DNA of 64,000 nt, from contig NC_079515.1 in the NCBI RefSeq assembly GCF_000801105.2, forward strand, positions 20,731,407 to 20,795,406, read 5' to 3'. The notes below the pieces were generated by a model. It ran no database searches, was not told where the DNA came from, and saw only the letters and a program-made list of their open reading frames with translations. This document shows positions 1 to 9,245 of the stretch, piece by piece. This DNA comes from Raphanus sativus (Eukaryota > Streptophyta > Magnoliopsida > Brassicales > Brassicaceae). Each line of letters begins with the position of its first letter. Positions within the stretch are counted from its first letter, which is position 1. The position numbers and the translations under genes are program-made.

Positions 1-528
1 GCGACCTTCACAGTGAGAACATCGACCTGGCCAGAGAGGACTTTCACTTGTTCCTGTACATGTAAACAACAACACGAAACAGCATCAAAACATTATCTTT
101 CACCAAAAGTAATGAAACAGCAAACATTATCTTTTACTAACCTCTAGTGACTCAATCTGTTGATTGAGGATGGGCACATCCTTGATCACCTTCTCAGCTT
201 TCTCCAGGCGGTTAGTCAGCTTCTCGATCTCCTCCTGGACACCATGAACCCAAGGCTGACGATAATGGAGCCCATCAGCCTTGGTTAACCCATAAAAAAA
301 ACACAACTCATCAAAATCAATAAAGAAAAGAACACAAAAAATATAAACAAAGATATTTACCTCGTAGTTTATGCATGTGAAGAACCGCTTCCCAGGAAGA
401 GTGTCTTTCTCCTCCTTCGCCTGAACCTCGTCAATCATTCTCCCACCACAGTAATACCTTGTTGGTATCCCGTACTCTGAATCAGCAACATACATCAAGC
501 TGTTGTTGTACTCAATGTTCCTCTTCAT
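1..528 (-). CDS. GRF-type zinc-finger protein (At4g04775-like), 3' end beyond window
   Basis: Exons complement(1..53, 142..279, 361..528), with the gene running off the left edge. All visible borders are GT/AG, and both introns are phase 0. The ATG at 526-528 opens MKRNIEYNNSLMYV. The segment GIPTRYYCGG followed by GKRFFTC matches the first half of the plant GRF zinc finger (CxCG ... RxFYxC) seen in the many small uncharacterised proteins annotated in Arabidopsis and Brassica as At4g04775-like. Exons 2 and 3 encode a charged heptad-like stretch (EEIEKLTNRLEKAEKV, then EQVKVLSGQVDVLT), which suggests a coiled coil. The family may bind nucleic acid, but its role is unproven. Many members are transposon-associated or lineage-specific, so this could be a decaying copy, although no stop interrupts the visible part. 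Family call fairly sure; function unknown. Confidence 0.72.
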
Positions 529-1568
529 GTCTCTTCTCTATGCTGCGGGATCCATCTCTAGCACAAACAAAACATTCACAAAACTCATTAGCTCAATATT
601 ATGAAAACGAAACAATAAACCCGTCTACACGATTTAAAACCATAAAACGAAACCCACACTATCGATTAAGAACCGTAACCTGTAAAACCCCCAAATCAAT
701 TTCGAACCCTAACCCTAAATCCCCAAATCAATTTATAATCCCCGATAAACCAACCATAACTCGGTAAATACAACCCCGCATGACGCTTAATCGAAAGCCC
801 CAACTCGATTTTGAACCCTAATATGAAAACCCTAAATCGATTGAGAATCCTTGAGACCCAAAACGCTTCAAAATTGTGAAGAATCTACTCGATACTGACC
901 TGAGCTCGTGGAGGGGACCGTTCGTCGTCGATTTGATGGTCAAAAGCTTCGGAAATCGCCGTCGCACCAGAACGCCTCTCAATCGCCTTTCAGAGAAACA
1001 AACCCTAGCTATCGAAGAAGAAAAGAAAAATGAATGGTCTCGGTCAATGCTTCGCGTAAACTCGAAAACGCGGGGCCAATGGGTTACAAACACGTGTCTT
1101 GAACCCGGCTAAGAACAGATCATGCGTAAGACTCGGGTCACCGAAATTAACCCATTTTCGATTTATTTTTCCCTGCCCGGCCCTATGAACCCGAGCCCAT
1201 GAACCCTTTAAAAACCCCCAATGGACATGTTCTTAGCCCCTCCAGCTAAGTAAAAAAAATCGTCCAATGAGTAGTTTCAATTTTGCCACGTCGGGTTCGT
1301 ATTCAACGAAGTGGGCTTCGCCTGGCCCGAACTGATATCGTCGAGAATGGGCTAAGCCATCAAGCCCATCGATGTCTCTGTGATCTTCAACGCCTCTGCG
1401 CGTGTGAAAATCCTACACGGGATGACGATCCGCTTCTTCCTTCTCTTCTTCGTCGTTCCGTTTCAGATCTCTCCACGAACATTCAATTCTCCCCACTACT
1501 CTCCGCTCTTAAATCTCATCTTTAATCTCATCATTATGGCTTCTTCTCGCCTACTCCGTCATAGATTC
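529..1568. promoter_or_regulatory. Divergent intergenic region between GRF gene and RPA-like gene
   Basis: About 1.1 kb separates the two divergent start codons. The part at 690-850 is rich in AACCCTAA (telo-box) motifs, including AACCCTAACCCTAAATCC near 703-721 and AAACCCTAAATCG near 826-838. Telo-boxes are common in promoters and 5' UTRs of plant genes for replication and translation, which fits the RPA-like neighbour, though they lie nearer the GRF gene. Open frames here at 818-1112 and 1283-1619 look like chance. No other gene is seen. Confidence 0.5.
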
Positions 1569-1576
1569 TATATAAA
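1569..1576 (+). promoter_or_regulatory. TATA box of the RPA-like gene
   Basis: TATATAAA lies about 65 nt upstream of the start codon, followed by a CT-rich run (CTCTCTCTCTCTC, about 1581-1592) typical of plant 5' leaders. A start of transcription about 30 nt downstream would give a 5' UTR of roughly 35 nt. No other ATG lies between the box and the start at 1639. Confidence 0.65.
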
Positions 1577-1638
1577 CCACTCTCTCTCTCTCGAAATTTT
1601 TCACAACACATTCTTATAACCTCTCAATCGAAATTAAT

Positions 1639-4600
1639 ATGAAGCTATCCGGTGTCTATAAGTCAGTGAAGAAGAACGGCGCTGCGGCGGTTCCCTCTGC
1701 TCCGGTCAAATCCGCGCTCCAGATCGGTGTCTGCTCCGGCGATGACAATTCGATTAAGCCAGATGACGTAGCATCTACCCACTCGGTCCCGGTTAACTCA
1801 ATCGTTCAAACCGGTAACTCTTCCGGTGAGATCGACTCTGTGGAACCAACAGACGGAAGAGTTGCCTCTTCCGGTCCGATTAAGCCAGCTGTCAAAACCG
1901 GTGACTCTTCGGACGTGAGGATCGGCGCAAGTGGCAAAGCGTCAGTTTCTGCCGTCGACAAAGGCAAAGCCGTCGTCACCGAAAACGACCTGGGAAAGGG
2001 GGTTACTTTCAAAGACGTGACCTTCGGTCCCCATGAAGCCGTGTTGCGGTTCCGTCTGATCCACTTCTGGGAGGCTTGGAGTATTCAGTCGAAAACTCTC
2101 ATCGGCCTCGAGATGCTCCTCATTGATGAAGAGGTATGATCTGATATCTCCTTTTTCCAGTTCGGCATAGTCGTTGTTTGGCGAATAATGGGTGATATCA
2201 ACATGATTTAGTCAGTAGTTGTAGTGATCAAGTATTCACGTTTTTAAAAAGTTGTATTCTTAAGAAACGAGGATTTAGATCATTGGGTTGTATGATCGAG
2301 TAGGCACATATTCGAAATGTTGGATCCTTAAGAAATAGTGATTGAGACCATTTGGGTTGTGTATATCACCGTCGTTTTTTTCTTTTTACCATTGCCGGTT
2401 TATATATTGTTTGGTAAAGATGGAATGGTGGCAAAAAGTTGTAGTCAATAGATGAATTGATCAAGTTATGTCATGTTTCAGAAGATTATTATGTCTTATC
2501 GAACAGCTTCTCTGGATCAGTAGTTGTGGTTCGCATAATCCCGTTTTTCTATTACGGACCTAATATCATGGTTTAGTTTCTTCGTATTTAGATAACATGA
2601 GTTGTTTTCTAATCGAGTTTCTTTTGTGGCAGGAGACGGTGATCCAGGGTTACGTCCCTCGAGGAAGGATTGAACTTTTTCTGCCTCATCTGAAAGCAGG
2701 ATCTCTTTATCAGCTCAATAATTTTTTTAGCACAAGTAGCAAGCCGATCTATGGTGTTGCTGAACCCGGTGTGACCATCAGCTTCTCTTGGAACTCGGTC
2801 CTCTCTCTTCTTGAGGAGGGTTCGGTCCGTATTCATGAGGACCGCTTCAGAATCCACGGGTACAAAGAGTTTGAGGCTGCCTGCGATTTGAAAGGGGATC
2901 TCTTTGGTAAGTTTTCACCTTCAAGAGACCTCATCACTGTTGTCTTCCGATTTGATTTTGTGTTTTATCAGTACTGCTTGGCTCACAGATATATAGAGCA
3001 TTAATTTCACTCTATGCACATGCAGATTACATTGGCCATATCATGCTTGTGAATGGGCAGGTTCCCAGTGAGAGTCTCCTGCTTGTCAAGGCTGAGATTG
3101 CTGCTACCCGCCGGGTTGATCTCCATGTTCAGACTCATGAGTAAGTGTCTCTATATCCCTGTGTTCACAGATCACGGTTTCTCTTACGGCATTAGAGTGT
3201 TTTTGTTGCAGTGATCCTGTTCTGAAGGTGTGTCTATGGGACATGGCTGCTTTTGATTTTTGTGAGAAGTTTAACGCATCCCAGAGCACTGCTCGTGTGG
3301 TGTTGGTGACCACTTTGAACCCGAAACGGTTTGGAGGTTAGTTTCCTAGACTTTGTTACTTCTGTGAAGCTGTTAGTATCCCCATGTGTTAGGTTTGGCT
3401 AGGTGTTGATTTAGTTTGGTCTGCTTTTGGGGAACCGTAGCTATTGTTTAGTATGTGTGTCACACTGTGGATGATGTTATCTGATATGTCCAATGGGATA
3501 TATAGTCTGATTATAGTGTCAGAGTAGTAGATGTTTATTTCGTTTTTGTTACATGGGTTGTGATCGCTCGTGGCGTATCAATACTTTCTGTCCTGTGCAG
3601 TCCTTACGCTATCTGCAATGGCGTCTTCACGAGTCTTCCTGGATGATGATGTCCAGGAGACCCGTGCCTACCTTAGTTGGTAAGGTTCAGTGTTTCGTGA
3701 ATTATAATATCATGGATGTGCCTCCACTGATGTATTGTTTTGTTTGTTCTCTTTGGTTCAGGCTGAACTCGAACTTGGATGTTGCCAACAGAGTCAACGA
3801 TGAGGAAATCACTAAGCCAGAGACAGCAACCTTTGGGGATCTCTTCTATTATATGAAGCAGGCATCCTCTAAGGTGTCGTGCTACTTATTTTCTATTCAC
3901 TTAATGCCTTGGTCTATTTTCCTCAATTCAATTTGTATATTTTCCAAGGTCACCTGGTTCGAGTGTGAAGCTATTATCGATGATGTCGTGCATGGGGCTG
4001 CATGGTATTACGTCGGATGTGCTGTGTGCCATACCAAATCCACCAGGGGGCCAACCACACTAATGTGCAGTAAGTGTGGGAAGGCTGAGATCGTTGGGGT
4101 GGCACAGATAGTGTTCTATAGTTAGTCATACACTTTTATAATCATGCCGTTGTGATTAATAATGAGACTTTTATGCAGTTACATGACGAAGATGTCTGTC
4201 TACGACCATAATGAGCAAGCTATTTTTGTTCTCCTTGGTGATGCTGGCGAGGAGCTGACTGGAAGGAAGGCCGGACAGTTGGTTGAGAGTTATTATCAGG
4301 TAACTCCGAATCTCTGTGGTTTTCTTATTTGTGGTAACGTGTTGTAGAGGCATGTCGTTGAAGGCGTATGCTTATAACGTTTTTATTTATGGTAGGCCAA
4401 TGAAGGTGCGGATGGTGATCACCTGGTTCCAGTCCCCCAGGCATTGATTGATACCATTGGACAGAAGCGCAAGTTTATTGTTAAGGTGTCAACTCACAAC
4501 TTGATGGCCAAGACACAGACTTTGACTGTTACGAAGGTGCTCCCCATTGAGATCCCTGAGCCGAGAGCCACCTTAGAGGAGAAGGTCGGTGAGGAGTCTG

Positions 4601-4692
4601 AGAATGGGAGTGAGAAACGGGCTGTGGAGGATGTGAAGAGGGGCGCTGGTGGGGTTGGAACAGAGGGTGGCAAGCGTGACGAATGTGGCTGA
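1639..4692 (+). CDS. Replication protein A 70-kDa subunit-like protein (DUF223 / RPA1 OB folds)
   Basis: Exons join(1639..2133, 2633..2906, 3026..3140, 3212..3336, 3601..3679, 3762..3873, 3949..4112, 4179..4299, 4396..4692): 1782 nt, 593 residues, all GT/AG, no internal stop. Expected role: single-strand DNA binding as an RPA1 paralogue in the nucleus. Residues 1-120 are a low-complexity region with three imperfect repeats of a PVxS..Q.G.SSG...S..P pattern. About 121-255 is the DUF223 OB fold (VLRFRLIHFWEAW, TVIQGYVPRGR). About 256-365 is a second OB fold (DYIGHIMLVNGQ, VCLWDMAAF). About 418-445 is a zinc ribbon (CAVC...CSKC) followed by the third OB fold (MSVYDHNEQA). The C-terminus is charged and gly/glu-rich. 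The exon 7 donor used (after 4112) keeps the frame; a competing GT two bases upstream would break it. Brassicaceae have many such paralogues, so an essential replication role is not implied. Confidence 0.85.
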
Positions 4693-4718
4693 TTGAGTTT
4701 TGTTGCTGTTTCCGTTTG

Positions 4719-4724
4719 AATAAA
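4719..4724 (+). terminator. Polyadenylation signal of the RPA-like gene
   Basis: AATAAA occurs 27 nt after the stop codon, followed by T/G-rich sequence, as expected of a plant near-upstream element. Confidence 0.6.
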
Positions 4725-5171
4725 GACTTTGCGTTGTTTTCATATTTGTGTGGATTTGGCTTTGAGATCTTATGACCATCTTGGTCATAAACGTTATTCC
4801 TAATAATATCATCTTAAAAACTCATTCATGCTATCCGGTTTGGTCAGAGATACATAATGCCTATTATGTGTATGTGAATTAGGAGAATGTGTTGGATCAT
4901 AACCATTACACTAGGTTCGGAGTTATGTAGATCATTCTAAATTGATGTGTATTTAGGTACATTTAGTTATCTGGTGTATTAGCCTAACGCTTTAGTCTTT
5001 TTTTTTTGGTATTTATCCAGTTCATATAGTATTTTGTTTCAGATGTATATCAAATGAATGTGTGGTTCATTATAGAAGTATTAAACTCTATAATTTGTAG
5101 TTTCCTGATTGTTATTCGGTCGTAGAGACTATAGGATTTTATTCCTGTAGAAACAACGAAACCGAACATTG
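4725..5171. other. Intergenic, no gene recognised
   Basis: AT-rich sequence after the RPA-like gene. Its right part (5050-5171) is open on the minus strand, continuous with the inverted RPA fragment, but resembles nothing I know. It could be flanking DNA carried along with that fragment. Confidence 0.4.
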
Positions 5172-5383
5172 TGAGGATGCCTGCTTCATATAATAGAAGA
5201 GATCCCCCAAGGTTGCTCTCTGGCTTAGTGATTTCCTCAGTGTTGACTCTGTTGGCAACATCCAAGTTCGAGTTCAGCCTGAACCAAAGAGAACAAACAA
5301 AACAATACATCAGTGGAGGCACATCCACGATATTATAATTCACGAAACACTGAACCTTACCAACTAAGGTAGGCACGGGTTTC
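5172..5383 (-). pseudogene. Inverted fragment of an RPA-like gene (end of exon 5, intron 5, exon 6)
   Basis: The reverse complement matches about 3659-3870 of the intact gene nearly base for base, including intron 5 (GTAAGG...GGTTCAG) and most of exon 6 (LNSNLDVANRVN). Differences are few; an indel near TKPES shifts the frame. Because the intron is retained, this is a DNA-level copy, not a processed one. Homology stops at one end within 1-2 codons of the exon 6 donor. At the other end it stops at the LTR of the adjacent chromovirus, so the element probably inserted into a paralogue and the rest of that paralogue has been lost. Confidence 0.85.
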
Positions 5384-5678
5384 TGATAGAACTTGAATGT
5401 ATATTTGATTCTAACCGCCCAACCACCCTCTCTTGATATCTCAATAACGAGATTCAAGCCAATGTTTACAAGAATAGGCCTTAGCCATAATCCTCAATAG
5501 TTCTCAAGTAAAACCTGGGTTCTCATATTTATAGTAAGGCCAAGTAACAAACTGTAACAAACTCTATTATTAAACTGTAACTTCTTTAGCCAGCTCATCA
5601 TTCTTGTGTTCCAAGCCACTCTCTTCTCGCTTCTCATCTCTCTTCTTCTTCCTTGTATACACTCTTGCTAACATATCA
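5384..5678 (-). repeat. 3' LTR of the chromovirus (295 bp)
   Basis: Read on the minus strand it starts TGATATGTTAGC and ends TTCTATCA, giving TGATA/TATCA inverted termini. It follows a purine-rich tract (GGGGAAGGGGG). Inside is a TATA-like CTATAAATATGAGAACC. The base run just outside its end, GAAAC, may be one copy of a 5-bp target duplication, but the partner copy is lost with the 5' end. Confidence 0.75.
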
Positions 5679-8072
5679 ATACCCCCTTCCCCGAGATTCA
5701 GCTTGTCCTCAAGTGAAAACAAAGGAAACTGCTGCTTAAGCTCCCCCAATCGCATCCAAGTTGACTCATGTGCAGGCAAATGTTTCCATTGCACCAAAAG
5801 CTCCAAATATCCTTGATCATCATAACGTCTGTCCCCAATAGCTTCTGGTTCAATGACCAACTCTTCCGATGATGACAATGTTGGTGGTAACGGAGTGACC
5901 ACATCTGTCACGCCCACAACAGGTTTGAGCTGAGTTACATGGAAAACATGGTATATCTTTGATTGTTCAGGAAGAGCCAGACGATACGCTACTTTGCCAA
6001 TCCGAGCCAATACTTCAAACGGTCCATAAAAACGTGCAGCCAGCTTCTGAAACAAACGACGACTCACAGATTGCTGACGATAGGGTCTGAGCTTTAGATA
6101 CACTCTGTCTCCTACAGCAAACTCCAAGTCCCGTCTGTGTTTATCTGCATTATCCTTCATCAACGCTTGAGCACGTAACAAGTTATGCTTCACTGACTCC
6201 AACACCAAGTCCCTTTCCTTTAACATCTCATCAACTTCAAAGTTTTGTGTCGCACCTTCTTCATAGCGCATCAATGTTGGAGCTTCACGACCATAAACGA
6301 GCTTGAAAGGAGTGCAACGCAAGGCCGTGTGATAAGCTGAGTTGTACCAAAGCTCCGCCCAAGGAATATACTTCGCCCACGTCTTAGGATGAGTAGATGC
6401 GAAACAACGAAGATAGGTTTCAAGACATCTATTAAGCACCTCTGTCTGGCCATCAGATTGTGGGTGGAAGGCAGTGCTAAACCTCAACCTTGTACCTGAA
6501 GCCCGAAAACATTCCTTCCAAAAATGGCTCAGAAATATCTTGTCTCGGTCCGAGATGATGGATTTAGGAAACCCGTGTAGTCGAACCACCTCTTTCATGA
6601 ACTTCTGAGCAACGTCAACTGCGGTGAAAGGGTGTTTCAAAGTCAAGAAGTGACCATACTTACTCAAACGGTCAACCACCACCATGATCACATTTACGCC
6701 TTTAGAAGTAGGAAGCCCTTCTACGAAATCCATAGCTATATCTTCCCAAATGCGCACTGGAAGCTCGATAGGTTGTAATAAGCCCGCCGGTGAGAGTGTA
6801 GAGTACTTGTGTGTCTGGCAAACAGCACAAGCAGCTACATACTCCTGTACTCGCTTTCTCATTTTAGGCCAGTAGAAAATAGACTTGATTCTCTGCAAAG
6901 TACACAACACGCCAGCATGTCCTCCCATCATTGAATCGTGATACTCTTGTAAAATCAAAGGAATCTGAGCCGAAGTTGCTGGAAGCACCAACTTCTGTTT
7001 GTAAAACAACGTGCCATGTACAACAGAAAATCCCGGCTTCACTTGTTCCTCTGCAGTCAGCTTCTGAATTGTCATCTGTATCTCCGTGTTCTCATCCAAC
7101 TCACGATACAAATCCTGAAGCTGCAGAGATACTGGTACTGTCAGTGCTAACAATGATAACCCATTCTCTCCTCTTGCTGCGTGATCAATGCGAGACAGCC
7201 CATCAGCCACCTTATTCTCACTCCCCACCTTATATTCTATATCAAACTCATACCCCAAGATTCTCGTCAACCATCTCTGATAGTCTAAAGTGATCTCACG
7301 TTGATCGAGCAAATACTTCAAGCTTTGTTTATCTGTTCGAACTAGGAATCGTCTTCCTAGAAGGTAATGCCTCCACTTCTGAATAGACAGAACAATAGCC
7401 ATCAATTCCCGTTCGTATACTGGCTTTAATTGCTCCCGAGGAGTAAGCCCTTTACTAAAATAAGCAATGGGATGACGCCCTTGCATCAAGACTGCGCCTA
7501 ACCCTGTGCCTGAAGCGTCTGACTCCACGATAAACAACTGTTCGAAATCAGGAAGAGCCAACACTGGAGCTTTTGTCATCGCCTCTTTGAGATTCATAAA
7601 AGCCATTTGCGAAGCTTTAACCCACAAAAACTGCTCTTTTTTAACAAATCCGTCAAAGGTCTTGCAATCTCTCCATAAGCTTTAACAAACTTCCTGTAAT
7701 ATCCCGTGAGACCTAAGAATCCCCGCAAATCCTTCATTGATCTTGGTTCAGGCCACTTCTGCACTGCCACTATCTTTTGGTTATCAGTCGCCACTCCTTC
7801 TTTACTGATCACATGCCCCAGATACTCTACTTTACTCTGGGCAAAAGAACATTTCTTCCTGTTCGCAAACAACTTCTGCTCCGCAAACACTTGCAACACC
7901 TGCCTTACATGTATCACATGCTCCTCCAATGTGCGACTGTAGATGAGAATATCATAAAAAAAACCAAGACGAACTTCCTCAAGAACTTGCAGAACACGTC
8001 ATTCATCAATGCTTGAAAAGTTGCCGGAGCATTCGTAAGGCCAAAGGGCATCACCAGGAGCATTCGTAAGGC
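5570..8072 (-). pseudogene. Chromovirus pol: RT C-terminus, RNase H, integrase, chromodomain
   Basis: Two main frames: 7929-7594 and 7627-5570 (685 codons), offset by a frameshift near 7620. Upstream to 8072, RT motifs [13 protein letters not shown] and the YxDD-region box are readable, but the latter appears as FFYDILIYS, with one Asp of the catalytic pair gone. RNase H shows [11 protein letters not shown] and [10 protein letters not shown]. Integrase shows the H2C2 finger (HAGVLCTLQ...CAVCQTHK) and DDE core motifs ([22 protein letters not shown]). A chromodomain near the end ([18 protein letters not shown]) defines the chromovirus clade. The 685-codon frame runs through the purine tract and about 36 codons into the LTR before its stop. 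The element cannot be autonomous. Confidence 0.85.
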
Positions 8073-9243
8073 CAAATCACTATACCTGTTACCGTTAATT
8101 AATTGGTTTCCTGTCTAGTTTGTACTCATTAGTTATTGTTTAACATTTAATTGGATCCGGTCTAGAGAACACCCGATTAAGAAAATGTGATTATTGGATT
8201 TGTGACCAATTTTTGTGTCAAAATAGCGTGACAGAATTATTATGTTACAAAATGTTTACTATTTTGTGATAATTTTGTGACATAATAAAAAGTAACAAAA
8301 TAATGTCACAAATTATATGACAAATTAGTGACAAAAAGGTTCGTCGTCTATACTGTTAGTATTTTTGCTACGAGAATTTGTCACTAATTTATACTACTTG
8401 ATTAAAATGACGATATTAACTGTTAAAAAAAGTGAGGCAGTTTCATCATATTTTATGATTACTTTGGTTACAATTCGTAATTTTAACAGGGGCGGATCAA
8501 TCCTTTACACTAGAGGGCATGTACCTGACTGCAGTAAAATGTATAATTAACTTAAAAGACATAGTAATTATCTAAGTTTATGAAGCCTAGCATCCTTCAT
8601 ATGCCCTACTAGATCTAGATTTGAACATCCCCGCCCTATTTAACCTGATTTTTAAAATATTTTTTATTTTTTTTGTCTACATCTAAAATATTTTCTAATT
8701 TATATATGTAAACATGAGATTCTCTAAAATAATCATCAAATAAAAAAAAATTCATTATATGTATTGCGTAGTTTCTATCGTGAGGATAAAGTAAATTAAT
8801 AATTAACTTAGACTTTTTATGTTAAATTAGATTTTGACCACCTTTGAAAAATTGGGTGCATAATTATTTTCAAAACAAAACAAATTTATTTTATATATAT
8901 CTACATTTAAATGTCACATATTAAGCGTTATATTCAGTGTTCAGATATTTCACCTAGATCTGCGGTTAAACGGCAGACCCGAAGACCCTATATGTAACCT
9001 GTTTTTTTTTAACTTGTTATTTAAAATTATATAAAACCCTCTAAAATCTGGGTCATGACTACTAGTTGAGCTGATACGTGGCCTATTATATAATATAATT
9101 TGCCGGTCACTTAAAGTATTCTAATTCATGAATATTAATGAATGTGAATATTTTATTAATGTGATGTTCCAGTTTTACAAAATTTGGCTATACAATATTT
9201 TTTTTAGCTATACAAATTATTTTTAGCTATACAAGTTAGCTAT
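8071..9243. repeat. Repeat A, copy 1
   Basis: AT-rich sequence matching 45087-45501 plus 48183-49200 in the third copy. From about 8560 it also matches copy 2 at about 12873 onward. At 8489 it contains CAGGGGCGGATC, which resembles a hAT terminal motif. Copy 1 lacks a block of roughly 185 bp (present at about 13070-13255 and 48450-48640). A stretch around 8200-8340 repeats GTGACA/TTTGTGAC words. No coding potential seen; the open frame at 8365-8550 is chance. Confidence 0.75.
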
Positions 9244-9245
9244 AT

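Larger units (their letters stand above)
5384..8072 (-). mobile_element. Ty3/gypsy chromovirus, 5'-truncated, minus orientation
   Basis: From right to left: C-terminal part of reverse transcriptase, RNase H, integrase, chromodomain, purine-rich tract and one LTR. The left edge is the 3' LTR end, directly followed by RPA-like sequence. The right edge is abrupt, upstream of the RT motif MPFGLTNAP, so gag, protease, most of RT and the 5' LTR are missing. The right edge joins repeat A at a GGCCAAA microhomology. Confidence 0.85.

Noticed and set aside
818..1112. Overlapping open frames on both strands in the divergent intergenic region
   Set aside because: No motif, no splice-supported extension, and the sequence is promoter-like with telo-boxes.
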